Shown: positions 17,056-26,415, numbered from the stretch's first letter. The stretch is 38,649 bases of DNA from Chitinophagales bacterium 33-2 (GCA_002050435.1 MWYV01000023.1:1-38649), one strand, 5' to 3'. The notes: generated by a model not told the origin, from the sequence alone. Numbers and translations: made by a program.

Positions 17056-17343
17056 ATGAATTACAACAACAGGAAATTCAGGCCAGTGCATAACACGGAA
17101 AACGGAGAAACCTCATCGCAAATCATTTTTCATTATAAACAGCAGGGAAATATATTAACCTGTACCTACGCCGGGGGAAAAATCCTTACCGGGCAGCTTA
17201 TTGGTCTCGTTGATGAAGAAGGTAATATTGATATGCGTTATCACCAGGTGAATATGCAGGGGCAGATTATGACAGGAATTTGCAAGTCAAGACCGGAGAT
17301 TTTAATAAACGGAAAGATCAGGCTTCATGAAGAATGGCAATGA
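17056..17343 (+). CDS. Conserved small protein, C-terminus lost by frameshift
   Basis: The 95-residue product (MNYNNRKFRPVHNTENGETSS, then GGKILTGQLIGLVDEEGNIDMRYHQVN) belongs to a conserved Bacteroidota family that annotations sometimes call N-acetylglutamate synthase-like. I do not see evidence for that activity. The stop after LHEEWQ is premature. In the +1 frame the sequence continues WTSGDHSTGHSVLEEI to a TAA at 17388-17390, the usual family ending. Inserting one G at 17341 would join the two. The gene is therefore probably one base short, either a real mutation or an assembly error. Confidence 0.7.
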   Translation: MNYNNRKFRPVHNTENGETSSQIIFHYKQQGNILTCTYAGGKILTGQLIGLVDEEGNIDMRYHQVNMQGQIMTGICKSRPEILINGKIRLHEEWQ

Positions 17344-17442
17344 CTTCCGGTGATCATTCAACCGGACATTCTGTTCTGGAAGAAATATAAATAGTGTGCG
17401 GGGTAAATATTAGGAGAAAAATATTCTGAAGAGAAAATACCA

Positions 17443-17640
17443 ATGATTGAAACAGCCAGGGTACTCCACGGTTTGGAGCCACTTGAAGAGTTTTATAAAA
17501 ACGCGCTTTTCGCCATCAAAGATCCAAGGGCAAAAGAATTTGCTTTTGGATTGTATAAACATATCAACCAGTTCGAAATGGAAACAGAAGAGGAGTGTGC
17601 TCAATTATGGCAGCTTCACTTATGTGTACTACAAGAATGA
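17443..17640 (+). CDS. Small hypothetical protein of 65 residues
   Basis: The ATG at 17443 is preceded by an AGGAG at 17411 and a GAAGAG nearer. The product is amphipathic and acidic (MIETARVLHGLEPLEEFYKN, then DPRAKEFAFGLYKHINQFEME). It has a plausible all-helical composition, but no family that I recognise. A second open frame of equal length starts 4 bases later in another frame and looks less protein-like, so it was rejected. Confidence 0.5.
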   Translation: MIETARVLHGLEPLEEFYKNALFAIKDPRAKEFAFGLYKHINQFEMETEEECAQLWQLHLCVLQE

Positions 17641-18028
17641 TTAAGCTATAATAATTATTCGTGTTTTGTAAATAAATTATCCTTTTTTATTTACCCATTT
17701 TATTTTCATATCAGCTAAGGTGACTGAATTAAGGTTTTGAATTGACTGAAGAACGAGATTATCGAAATCTCGTTCTATGTGTGAAAAATCTACTGAACGG
17801 AGAAGAAATTTTCTCCAAAAAGGCACACCTTTCGGGTAAGGCTTATCTTCTGCTGCCCATGCTATATTGAAAGAATTTATAAATAACCATTCAAGGAAAA
17901 TTAATATTAAAAAAACCCCAGAAATTGAATGCCGGGAGTTTCATTTTAAAATATCTTTCTACCATAGTTCAATCCGTTCACAACATCCTTAAAACACATA
18001 TTTTCTTCCATCATCATCATAGTCAGGC
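17641..18028. other. Gene-free stretch with two close perfect hairpins
   Basis: No coding frame is supported. GAACGAGATT / AATCTCGTTC (17751-17775, loop ATCGA) forms a perfect 10-bp stem; GGAGAA / TTCTCC (17799-17816) forms a second. Neither has a following T-run. The rest is A/T-rich. Confidence 0.45.
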
Positions 18029-18499
18029 ATGATACCTTTCGCCAAAAAAGAATCGGGTTATTTGGGATCTCAATATTACGTTCAGAATAAGCCACGAGGC
18101 CAGCAAAAAACGGTGGCCAATATTAATTTGGATGGGTTTAACCGTTATGGTAAAACCAACGATGTTGCATTAATCATACCTGGAAGAAATAGCCTGGAAG
18201 AAATGTTCCAGGCGGAACTTACTAAGCAAGGGCGCAAACTTACCCCCAAACCCGAACCTGCGGATCATTTTTATTTTCGCTCCGATCAATTAATTTTTGG
18301 GAAGGCAGGAGTTCCGGTTTTATTTGCATTCAGATGTACGGATTATTTTGAAGGAGGTGCTGCATATGAGACAATTGTAAGAAAAAACTTCTATGGTTAT
18401 CACACCCCCAATGATGAATACAATGAAGCCTGGCGTTTTGATGGCACATTTCAGGACATGGAACTGTATTATCAGATAGGACTGGGGATAATTTGGTAA
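18029..18499 (+). pseudogene. M28 aminopeptidase, C-terminal fragment
   Basis: The 156-codon frame begins within a segment that corresponds to the M28 catalytic region: KKESGYLGSQYY in place of the usual AEExGLLGSxYY, then VANINLDGFNRYG, FYFRSDQLIFGKAGVPVLFAF and FYGYHTPNDEYN. The first zinc-ligand half (HxD, D) and the signal peptide are missing. A TAG lies in frame three codons upstream, and unrelated A/T-rich DNA precedes it. The first acidic residues of the catalytic EE pair have become lysines. The C-terminus (LYYQIGLGIIW) is close to the normal end. This is a decayed fragment of an exported metallopeptidase; it is unlikely to be active. Confidence 0.75.
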
Positions 18500-18582
18500 C
18501 CCAACAAGTGTTGAGGATAAATATTTTTTGAAACAAAGGTTCTGCGCTTGCCCAGGTTATGATAAATCTTTAATTTGCTGTT

Positions 18583-19437
18583 ATGAGACCAAAACTTTTA
18601 ATAATTGCAGGACTTGCCATGGTCCTTTTTTCCTGCCAGAAAGAAATTGATTTTGATTTTGAATCACCGGCTGATGGAGGTGTTGGAAATCCAAATGGCA
18701 ACTTGCTTGTAAAAGCCACCCAGATCACACTTAGTACAAATGATACAAATTTCATTGGAGTAAAATGGAATAGCGCCAACAAACTGATTGAGTATTCCAC
18801 CAATGGTAAGGTGAATGGTTTTCCTACAAAATTTACTTCTACCATCAACAGGGGAAGTGATGGGAAAATACAAACCATTGTTTCAAAAACAGAATTGCAG
18901 AATACAATCATGGATTCTATTGTGTACAAAGTATCTTATAAGCCAGCAACATCGCAACTTGCTTATGTTACCAGCACCCAGCATTCTTTTTTAGGCGACA
19001 TTGAGGATAGTACCTTCTATACATATAATGCTGCGGGCCGTGTGGTTACTATAGAAACCCACCAGGCTTTATTTGGCCCAATGATGCCATCAGTAAGACA
19101 AACCTATGAGTATGACGGAAATGGTAACGTAACGAGAATCAATAGCTTTGAATTTACAGGAAGTGGTTTTGCACCATCAGGCACTTCAACATATACCTAC
19201 ACCACCCATAAATCAGCCATTACCCTTGGTGAAGAAAGTTTTATAATACTGGGAGGTGAAAACGTTTCTGTAAACGGTATTAGCAAGCTGGAAACGGATG
19301 CCACTTCCAGCGGAAACGCATATACCTTAACCACATCAAATGTTGTTTATAATTCTTTTGACAGGCCTTCTGAAGCCATTATAAGTGTTACACCCAATCC
19401 ACCGGGTTACCAGGTCAAAGTATTGTATTATTATTAA
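18583..19437 (+). CDS. Lipoprotein, hypothetical
   Basis: The 284-residue product has a lipoprotein signal peptide ending in LFSCQ (lipid on C18), followed by KEIDFDFE; the acidic residues after the cysteine fit the export signal for surface lipoproteins in this phylum. The middle holds short tyrosine/glycine turns such as YTYNAAGRVVTIET and YEYDGNGNVTRINS, resembling YD/RHS-like beta repeats. No catalytic motif is seen. It is probably anchored in the outer membrane. rsmB-like follows after 20 bases, so they may share a transcript. Confidence 0.8.
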   Translation: MRPKLLIIAGLAMVLFSCQKEIDFDFESPADGGVGNPNGNLLVKATQITLSTNDTNFIGVKWNSANKLIEYSTNGKVNGFPTKFTSTINRGSDGKIQTIVSKTELQNTIMDSIVYKVSYKPATSQLAYVTSTQHSFLGDIEDSTFYTYNAAGRVVTIETHQALFGPMMPSVRQTYEYDGNGNVTRINSFEFTGSGFAPSGTSTYTYTTHKSAITLGEESFIILGGENVSVNGISKLETDATSSGNAYTLTTSNVVYNSFDRPSEAIISVTPNPPGYQVKVLYYY

Positions 19438-19457
19438 TAGCAGCGACAAAACACTGC

Positions 19458-20615
19458 ATGAGTAGATACTGGTCCTACCTGAATTCAGCTGAAAAAATTG
19501 TTACGGAATACAATGGTGCTGTTCCATTTGCTGCATCGCTGAAGGAATCATTCCGTCTGGAAAAGAAATTCGGGTCAAGAGACAGGAAGATCATCAGCCA
19601 GCTTTGTTATGGATATTTCAGACTGGGACAATCATTTGCCCACCTGCCGCTGCAGGAAAAGTTATTGCTTGGTTACTTCCTTACTACGCAGCACGATACC
19701 GGGATGATTGCCCATTTAAAACCGGAATGGAAAGAAGCTGTTGCATTTCCATTGAATCAAAAGCTTGAATTGCTAAATGCAGCATCTGCCATCAACAACC
19801 TTTTCCCTTTTATAGAATTATTAAGTAATGAAATCGATGCAGCAACTTTCTCCCGTTCCCATTTGATTCAACCGTTAATGTTCTTGCGGTTAAGACCCGG
19901 AAGAGCCTCTGTGGTCAGGCAGCAGTTGAACCAGCATGGCAGCTGGTTTCATGAAGTCAGCCAGGACTGTCTCGCCCTGGCGATCGGATCAAAAATAGAA
20001 GATGTGATTATGCTGAACCGCGATGCAGTGGTGCAGGATATGAATTCACAAAAGGCACTTGATGTTTTGAAAAATCTGATTTCAGAAACTCGCTTTACAA
20101 CCTGGGATTGTTGTGCAGGCAGCGGAGGGAAATCCATCTTGCTGAAAGATCATTTTCCAAATGCCGAACTCATTGTTTCCGACATAAGAGAAAGCATCAT
20201 CATCAACCTGAAAAAAAGATTTGATCATGCAGGCATCACAGGCTACCGGTCTTTTGTGACTGACCTGGCTGCTGATGCATTCCATCATGACAAACAATAT
20301 GATCTGGTCATCTGCGATGCACCTTGCTCGGGTTCAGGCACCTGGGGCAGAACGCCTGAACAACTCGAAACTTTTACCATTCAAAAAGCAGCACATTATG
20401 CAGCATTGCAAAAAAAGATCGTGCTCAATGCATCGAAATGTGTAAAGCAAAATGGCTGGTTCCTTTATATCACCTGTTCGGTTTTTAGAAATGAAAATGA
20501 AGAGGTGGCAGACTTTATCTCTGCAAACACAAAAATGTCGCTGGTTGAAAAAAAGTATTTTCCCGGATATGCATCAAGAGCCGACAGTTTATTCATGGCG
20601 CTGTTTCGCTTATAA
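19458..20615 (+). CDS. RsmB-type 16S rRNA (cytosine-5) methyltransferase
   Basis: The 385-residue product begins with an all-alpha, NusB-like region (RDRKIISQLCYGYFRLG) and has a C-terminal SAM-dependent methyltransferase domain. Motif I is DCCAGSGGKS (217-226), motif IV DAPCSGSGTWGR with C290, and motif VI ITCSVFRNENEEV with nucleophile C340. These identify the RsmB/Nop2 m5C group, which methylates ribosomal RNA. The SCS and PCSGSG motifs are intact. It starts 20 bases after the lipoprotein stop, and its stop TAA overlaps the convergent subtilase stop on the other strand (TTATAA at 20610-20615). Confidence 0.9.
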   Translation: MSRYWSYLNSAEKIVTEYNGAVPFAASLKESFRLEKKFGSRDRKIISQLCYGYFRLGQSFAHLPLQEKLLLGYFLTTQHDTGMIAHLKPEWKEAVAFPLNQKLELLNAASAINNLFPFIELLSNEIDAATFSRSHLIQPLMFLRLRPGRASVVRQQLNQHGSWFHEVSQDCLALAIGSKIEDVIMLNRDAVVQDMNSQKALDVLKNLISETRFTTWDCCAGSGGKSILLKDHFPNAELIVSDIRESIIINLKKRFDHAGITGYRSFVTDLAADAFHHDKQYDLVICDAPCSGSGTWGRTPEQLETFTIQKAAHYAALQKKIVLNASKCVKQNGWFLYITCSVFRNENEEVADFISANTKMSLVEKKYFPGYASRADSLFMALFRL

Positions 20616-22607
20616 TTTCACCAGTTCTTTTACTGCCATTCTTTTAGCTCCATCATAAAAAGAAACCAGGTAAAGACCGGGCGGGAGATGGGAAATAGAA
20701 AGATCAAATGTTGCCGTACCTGCTTGCTTATTTTTTAATGTTCTTGATATCAACTGACCATTACTGGCTGTGATGTGAATCTGCAGTTGTGGAACAGCTT
20801 GCGGTGTGGTGATCTTTATATTCAAAATGTTTTTCGCCGGATTGGGAAACAGCATGATCTCATTTGTTCCTGGATCAACAGGCTGAATGGAGGTAGCAAG
20901 GCAGGCGCTGTTATTCAAAACTACCGCGATGGTATCAATAAAATCTGCGGCAAAACCTGCAGCCGAAGTATCGAAGATCTGCCTGATCCTGTAGGTGATC
21001 GTGGATGCAGGTACATTAATCAAAGTATCAGAAAACTGGTGGGTTTTATTGTTGAATACCGAGCCGCTGGATGCCTTTTCCCCGATCTTGATAAATCCTG
21101 CCGGGCTTCCGGTACTTCTTTCAATTTCATATTTCATGGCACCCATATCCTTGCTGTTCCAGGTTATGGTGGTACGGCAATTACTCAGGTTTACCGAAGC
21201 AGTTGAATATTCTTTTGTAAGAGCGATCAGCGCTTTTTTTACATCCGGAATTCCATACCCGATGGTATCGTTGGGATTATTAAAACGGCTGCCTGCCCTT
21301 CTTAATGCATCAATGATCTTCATATTATTGAACTCCCTGAATCCCTGCCATAAACAGGCGGCCAGTCCCGTCATATTGGGCGCGGCAAAAGAAGTTCCGT
21401 TATTTGGACCAATGGTTCCACCGGGAAACTGCACAATCGTTCCCACGCCCAGTGATGCCACATCCGGTTTTATTCTTCCATCGGCAGACGGACCCCGGCT
21501 GGTAAAAGATGCTGGTGCACCATTGGCATTCACTGCGCCCACCGCAAGCACGCTGTCGCCATCGGCGGGTGTAATGATCCTGCCCCAGCCATTGGAGCCT
21601 TCATTTCCTGCGGAATTCACTACCAGTATCCCTTTTTTAGCAGCCAGGTCTGCACCCCTTGCAGCAATGGTGGTATTGCCATCCATATCAGCAAAACTGT
21701 AATTAAAAGAAGGGTCATCAAACAAATTATAACCAAGCGATGAATTGATGATGTCTCCACCGATGCTGTCCACTCTTTCAGCCGCACAAACCCAGTTGTG
21801 TTCTTCAATTGGGTATTCACTTGCAGCATCTTCACTTCTGTACAAATAATACAATGCTTTGGGCGCTGTACCCACAAACTGTCCAGGCAAATTAGCCGCC
21901 ATTACAGAAAGTACTTGCATGCCATGACTGTTGTCTTCATTCACCGAAGCATGTCTTGAAACAAAGTCCCAGGTGTCGCGTATCTGCCCGTTGGTTCGGA
22001 TACTGTCAAGCGCAGGTACAGTGAGGAAGTTTAAAAACCCGGCATCCAGAACGCCAATATGCATTCCTTGTCCGCGCAAACCAATATTGTGTAAAAAATC
22101 TCCTTTGTGCAGTTTGACCTGTGTGGCAGACAATCCGTAATTAAAAGAATCAATAAGCACGCGATAAGCAACCAGGTTGCGGCCATTCTGTTTTATGGAT
22201 TGGAGGCCGCTTCGCTGCACTGACTTTGGTTTACGGTTCATCAGCCTGGGTGCAATGGGTGTTGCTGTAATCACAAATGGAAAGCTGTTGATTTTGTTGA
22301 GTGCTGCCTGGTCCGTGGTCTGAATGGTTACGGAGTTCAGCCATTTGGATGCATTTAAAATTGTGACGGCTCCTGCATTTTTTAAACTATCAATGTAAGC
22401 CGGATCAACCGGAAGATCGGTGCTGTCAATTAAAATATTGTATCTCGTTCTTCTATCAATTGCTGCTGGGGAAAGGTAAGCGGAAGGTGTATTTAAACTA
22501 TATGGTGTTGATTGTTTATCGCGGAGCTTTATGATATACCTGCTAAGTTGCGCTGCACTTTCATTCACAAGTCCCAGAAACAACAGGCAAACAATAAATC
22601 GCTTCAT
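20610..22607 (-). CDS. Exported subtilisin-like S8 serine protease with T9SS sorting domain
   Basis: The 665-residue product has a signal peptide (about 1-19) and an N-terminal prodomain-like part. The S8 catalytic triad lies in GVLDAGF (D188), NSHGMQV (H228) and GTSFAAPNMTGLA (S406); SAGNEG around 335 contributes the oxyanion Asn. A beta-rich domain (about 460-570) and a C-terminal type IX sorting domain follow, visible as LFPNPAKNILNIKI and LPPGLYLVSFYDGAKRMAVKEL. It should be secreted through T9SS and either anchored to or released from the cell surface. It starts 2 bases after the stop of the upstream lipoprotein gene, so they are one operon. Confidence 0.93.
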   Translation of the reverse strand: MKRFIVCLLFLGLVNESAAQLSRYIIKLRDKQSTPYSLNTPSAYLSPAAIDRRTRYNILIDSTDLPVDPAYIDSLKNAGAVTILNASKWLNSVTIQTTDQAALNKINSFPFVITATPIAPRLMNRKPKSVQRSGLQSIKQNGRNLVAYRVLIDSFNYGLSATQVKLHKGDFLHNIGLRGQGMHIGVLDAGFLNFLTVPALDSIRTNGQIRDTWDFVSRHASVNEDNSHGMQVLSVMAANLPGQFVGTAPKALYYLYRSEDAASEYPIEEHNWVCAAERVDSIGGDIINSSLGYNLFDDPSFNYSFADMDGNTTIAARGADLAAKKGILVVNSAGNEGSNGWGRIITPADGDSVLAVGAVNANGAPASFTSRGPSADGRIKPDVASLGVGTIVQFPGGTIGPNNGTSFAAPNMTGLAACLWQGFREFNNMKIIDALRRAGSRFNNPNDTIGYGIPDVKKALIALTKEYSTASVNLSNCRTTITWNSKDMGAMKYEIERSTGSPAGFIKIGEKASSGSVFNNKTHQFSDTLINVPASTITYRIRQIFDTSAAGFAADFIDTIAVVLNNSACLATSIQPVDPGTNEIMLFPNPAKNILNIKITTPQAVPQLQIHITASNGQLISRTLKNKQAGTATFDLSISHLPPGLYLVSFYDGAKRMAVKELVKL

Positions 22608-22609
22608 AT

Positions 22610-23371
22610 TTAATTGTGATCTATCATAGATCTTTTAATTCCAAATCCGGTTTTGTAACCAGTAGGTCCGCTTGGATTGGGCTGATATTCCCACATTTCC
22701 ATTTCCTGGTAAACGAGCCCAATACTTTTTCCGTATTTGTCAACTGAATAATTAATATAGGCAATAGCGGCTGTAGAGGTCATCGGCACATTCAGCGATT
22801 CATTCACTGAAGTTACCGTTAATACACTGTCCACTACATGGTTTTTCAGTACCAGGGTTTCATCCTTAGCGGAATACATAAAATCCCAATCCTCCATATA
22901 ATCATCATTGCTGAAAGTATAGAGGCTGCTGTAAGGTTCTGTTGGGAGGTACCTGTTTCCTTTCCAAGAAAAATCCAGCTTTAAAGGAGCTGCAAGTTTT
23001 ATGGTGCGCAGGTTATTTTCATTTACTTCAATGGTTTGGGGTTGAACGGTTACAGAATAACTACCGGAAGGCTTCCATGGTCCTGTACCATTGGTGTCCC
23101 TGATAAACTGAAAAATGCGGTATGCGGGTCTTCCGAGGTTGTCGGTGAACAGAGCGTCCACTACGTGCTTTTCCTGGTAAGAATGGATTTCTGTATCACG
23201 CCCGAAATTGGTAAATACAGTAGAGTCGAGGCGGTAAGTAATATAATTTCCGGTTTTAAGGGGAATGTAGGATGAAAGATCTTCAAGTTTCAGATCTTCA
23301 GTTTCTTTTTTGCAGGAAGAAAGATTCAAAGCAAAAAAAGCAATTCCCAGCAATAGTAAATTTGCTCTCAT
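22610..23371 (-). CDS. Lipoprotein upstream of a T9SS protease
   Basis: The 253-residue product has a lipoprotein signal peptide with LSSC (C20), followed by KKETEDLKLED; the acidic run fits surface export. The rest is a beta-rich region with YIPLKTGNYITYRLDST at its start, found in many Chitinophagaceae lipoproteins of unknown function. The protease gene lies 2 bases downstream on the same strand, suggesting co-expression and a possible role around the same secreted protein; this is an inference from position. Confidence 0.8.
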   Translation of the reverse strand: MRANLLLLGIAFFALNLSSCKKETEDLKLEDLSSYIPLKTGNYITYRLDSTVFTNFGRDTEIHSYQEKHVVDALFTDNLGRPAYRIFQFIRDTNGTGPWKPSGSYSVTVQPQTIEVNENNLRTIKLAAPLKLDFSWKGNRYLPTEPYSSLYTFSNDDYMEDWDFMYSAKDETLVLKNHVVDSVLTVTSVNESLNVPMTSTAAIAYINYSVDKYGKSIGLVYQEMEMWEYQPNPSGPTGYKTGFGIKRSMIDHN

Positions 23372-23498
23372 AAGTATTGTGGATTCAGGTTTTTCTCCAT
23401 TGGAGATATAAGGGATAAAGCTAATAAAAAAGGCCGGGAAATCTAAACATGGTCCTTATATAAACGCATCTTCTTTCAAAATATTATCAATCAGCGGT

Positions 23499-24590
23499 TT
23501 AGCGTTGAATGATGCCACCACCGATCACATCGTTGCCTTCATAAAAAACGGCACTCTGGCCGGGAGCAATCCCTTTGGCATTTTCAAAGAAACGCACTGT
23601 CATTCCATCGGCTGAGGGTATGAGCAGGGACTGGCTTCCTTTATCTTTATAGCGGATCTTTGTCAGCACTTCCATTTCTTCATGAACACCTTCATATTTG
23701 ATCCAATTGATGCGGGCCACTTTCATATCCGCCTTTTCCAGGTCTTCTTCATCACCCAGCACAACGGTATTGGTTTCGGGATGAATGGCAGTTACATAAG
23801 CGGGTTTGCCAAGTGCAATGTCCAAACCTTTGCGCTGGCCGATGGTATAAAATGGATAGCCTTTATGTTGTCCGAGAATTTTGCCTTCTTTGTTTACAAA
23901 AATCCCACCGGCCACTTTATCTTCCAGTCCGTCCACTTTTCTTTTTAAGAAACCGCGGTAATCATTGTCGGGTACAAAACAGATCTCGTAGCTCTCGCTT
24001 TTTTTCGCCAGTTCCGGATAGCCGAAATCATGTGCCATTTGACGAATGGCCGTTTTCCTGAAATTGCCCAGTGGCAACATTGTACGACTGAGGAGATCCT
24101 GTTGCAAACCCCAAAGCACATAACTCTGGTCTTTGGTTTCATCTATGCCTTTTGTAAGGGTAAACCTGCCATTTTCCGCCTGGTACACAGAAGCATAGTG
24201 TCCGGTGGCGATAAATTCACAATCCAAAGCATCGGCCCTTTTCAGCAAGGCTCTCCACTTGATATGCGTATTACAAAGAACGCAGGGATTGGGCGTGCGG
24301 CCTGCCAGGTATTCATCAACAAAATTCTCTACCACGAAATTTCCAAACTCCTCCCTGATGTCCAGGATATAATGAGGAAAGCCATGTTGAACCGCGGCCA
24401 TGCGTGCGTCGTTGAAGCTGTCAAGGTTACAGCACCCGGTTTCTTTTTTAGAACCGCCACTGGCCGCATAGTCCCAGGTTTTCATAGTAATCCCCACAAC
24501 TTCATAACCCTGTTCATGAAGCATCAACGCGGCAACGGTACTGTCGATACCCCCACTCATAGCCACCAAAACTTTTCCTTTTTTACTCAT
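23499..24590 (-). CDS. mnmA: tRNA-specific 2-thiouridylase
   Basis: The 363-residue enzyme puts sulfur on U34 of tRNA-Lys/Glu/Gln, using ATP and sulfur passed from a sulfur carrier. The PP-loop motif SGGIDSTVAALML is at residues 12-24. The two catalytic cysteines are C106 in NPCVLCNTHIKW and C204 in YEICFVPD. Also present are ATGHYA, KGIDETKDQSYVLWGL and a C-terminal GGGIIQR. It starts at the ATG 24590 after a full promoter match. Length and motifs are those of an intact housekeeping gene. Confidence 0.97.
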   Translation of the reverse strand: MSKKGKVLVAMSGGIDSTVAALMLHEQGYEVVGITMKTWDYAASGGSKKETGCCNLDSFNDARMAAVQHGFPHYILDIREEFGNFVVENFVDEYLAGRTPNPCVLCNTHIKWRALLKRADALDCEFIATGHYASVYQAENGRFTLTKGIDETKDQSYVLWGLQQDLLSRTMLPLGNFRKTAIRQMAHDFGYPELAKKSESYEICFVPDNDYRGFLKRKVDGLEDKVAGGIFVNKEGKILGQHKGYPFYTIGQRKGLDIALGKPAYVTAIHPETNTVVLGDEEDLEKADMKVARINWIKYEGVHEEMEVLTKIRYKDKGSQSLLIPSADGMTVRFFENAKGIAPGQSAVFYEGNDVIGGGIIQR

Positions 24591-24609
24591 GATAAACGCC
24601 TGGAAGCGG

Positions 24610-24642
24610 CAAAGATACTAAGGCTGGCTAACAAGCGACAAA
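24610..24642 (-). promoter_or_regulatory. Promoter of mnmA (TTTG-N21-TATCTTTG)
   Basis: On the minus strand TTTG is at 24642-24639 and TATCTTTG at 24617-24610, separated by 21 bases. This fits the Bacteroidota -33/-7 consensus. The predicted start of transcription lies about a dozen bases before the ATG. Confidence 0.65.
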
Positions 24643-24738
24643 ACGGGCTGTTAAGTTTAAGCTGATGAAATGAACCGGGGATGAGGAAATTCCCTAAATT
24701 AGACAGGAACAAAGCTTTTGGCAGGATAAAGAATTGAT

Positions 24739-25575
24739 ATGAAAAAACTAACAGCGGCCTTTGATGGCCTTAGATTCTCGGAAACAACCCTACAATATGC
24801 GTTGTTCATGGCAAAGAAGTTTGAGGCCCACCTGGTAGGTGTGTTTCTTGATGATTTTACCAGGCATAGTTACAGTGTGGCCGAGATCACGCAGTACAAA
24901 GGTTCTTTTGATGCCCATTTGCAAACCATGAACGCGAAAGATGACCAGGCAAGGGATGCTTCGGTTCAACGATTTAATAAAGCCTGCTCAGAAGCCGGCA
25001 TCAGTTTTTCAATTCACCGCGACAAAAACATCGCCCTCCAGGAATTGCTGCATGAATCTATTTATAGTGATCTTTTGATCATCAGCCGTATGGAAACTTT
25101 TACCAGGTTTGAAGAACAGGCGCCCACGCGTTTCATGAAAGACCTGCTTGCCGATGTATTATGCCCGGTACTTGTGGTGCCAACGGAATACCAGGAACCT
25201 CAAAAAGCGGTCATGCTGTACGATGGCGAACCTTCCTCTGTGCATGCGGTGAAATTATTCAGTTACCTGAGTGGCGCAAATAAAATGGCAAGCATTGAAG
25301 TGCTTTCTGTTCAACCCGAAGAAGACGCACAGCACATACCGGATCAGCGTTTAATGAAAGAATTCATGAACAGGCATTTTCCTGATGCCGGTTATACGGT
25401 ATTAAACGGCCAGCCGGTTCAGGCGATCATTCACCATCTGGCCGCTCATGACCCTGGCGCCATAGTGGTACTTGGTGCTTACAGGAGAGGGAGGTTGTCG
25501 CGGATGTTTCGTCCGAGCATGGCGGATGTATTGATGAAGCAGGTGCAAACACCTTTGTTCATTGCACATGATTAA
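24739..25575 (+). CDS. Universal stress protein, two-domain UspA
   Basis: The 278-residue product has two UspA-like halves. The first starts MKKLTAAFDGLRFSETTLQYALFMAK. The second has VLGAYRRGRLSRMFRPSMADVLM, the G-x-x-x-R-G-x-x-S-R nucleotide-loop motif, ending in PLFIAHD. Such cytoplasmic proteins bind ATP or AMP and act in stress adaptation. It is followed after 24 bases by a homologous gene in the same direction, so a tandem pair is clear. No family-specific partner is seen. Confidence 0.88.
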   Translation: MKKLTAAFDGLRFSETTLQYALFMAKKFEAHLVGVFLDDFTRHSYSVAEITQYKGSFDAHLQTMNAKDDQARDASVQRFNKACSEAGISFSIHRDKNIALQELLHESIYSDLLIISRMETFTRFEEQAPTRFMKDLLADVLCPVLVVPTEYQEPQKAVMLYDGEPSSVHAVKLFSYLSGANKMASIEVLSVQPEEDAQHIPDQRLMKEFMNRHFPDAGYTVLNGQPVQAIIHHLAAHDPGAIVVLGAYRRGRLSRMFRPSMADVLMKQVQTPLFIAHD

Positions 25576-25599
25576 GTGTTGTTATTTTATACGTTTTTA

Positions 25600-26415
25600 A
25601 TGAAACAGATCCTGATTGCATTTGACGGAAATAATTTTTCAAAAGGCGCCATGGATATGGCGGTGCAAATCAACCAGCTCGTACCCATACACATCACCGG
25701 CGCTTTTATACCGCAGGTAGATTACCGTAAGCTCTGGAATTTTTCAGGAGCAGATCCAGGTATCGCTGCACCCATGATCGGTAGCGAACACTCCGCGGAG
25801 GTGGAGCAGAACATCAAAACTTTTGAGAACATCTGCGAGCAGCACCGTATCAAATACTCCATAAAAAAAGATTACCTGGGTTTTGCTTTGCCTGAACTGA
25901 AAAAAGAAACCCGCTTCAATGATGTATTGTTCCTTGGTGGCGAATCTTTTTTCAGCAGCCATGGAGATGATATGAATGATTATATCAGGGAAGCATTGAA
26001 CCAGTCGGAGTGTCCTATTCTTGTGATCCCTGAAGATTTTCTTTTTCCCAGGAGTATTATCCTGGCGTATGACGGAACTGCGTCTTCAGTATATGCGATC
26101 AAGCAGTTTGCCTATTTGTTTCCTGAGTTGTGCAACCAGAGCGCACTGCTCGTATATTCCGATGATAAAGGAGAAGGCATTCCTGACCAGGAAGATATTG
26201 CGCTACTGTCATCGCTTCATTTCCCCAATTTACAACTCATAAAACTGGATGCTGACCCCGAAAAAGAATTCAAGGAGTGGATCAGTGAAAAAAGAAGGTC
26301 GCTGCTGGTGACGGGATCATTTGGCAGAGGATTGTTTTCGCAATTATTCAGGAAAAGTTTTGTTTCTGAAATTCTGCAGCAACACCTGCTGCCTGTATTT
26401 ATTGCGCATAAATAA
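25600..26415 (+). CDS. Universal stress protein, second of the tandem pair
   Basis: The 271-residue product starts MKQILIAFDGNNFSKGAMDMA. Its C-terminal half has VTGSFGRGLFSQLFRKSFVSEIL, with the GxxGRGxxS-type loop, and ends LPVFIAHK. It is similar in layout to the gene before it, and the pair probably arose by duplication. The ATG at 25600 is preferred; a TTG at 25576 in the same frame would add eight residues with no family match. No regulatory sites are evident between the two genes, so they are probably co-transcribed. Confidence 0.87.
   Translation: MKQILIAFDGNNFSKGAMDMAVQINQLVPIHITGAFIPQVDYRKLWNFSGADPGIAAPMIGSEHSAEVEQNIKTFENICEQHRIKYSIKKDYLGFALPELKKETRFNDVLFLGGESFFSSHGDDMNDYIREALNQSECPILVIPEDFLFPRSIILAYDGTASSVYAIKQFAYLFPELCNQSALLVYSDDKGEGIPDQEDIALLSSLHFPNLQLIKLDADPEKEFKEWISEKRRSLLVTGSFGRGLFSQLFRKSFVSEILQQHLLPVFIAHK

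Noticed and set aside
20995..21702. Plus-strand open frame of 235 codons opposite the subtilase
   Set aside because: It covers the S8 catalytic region on the other strand and has no independent support.
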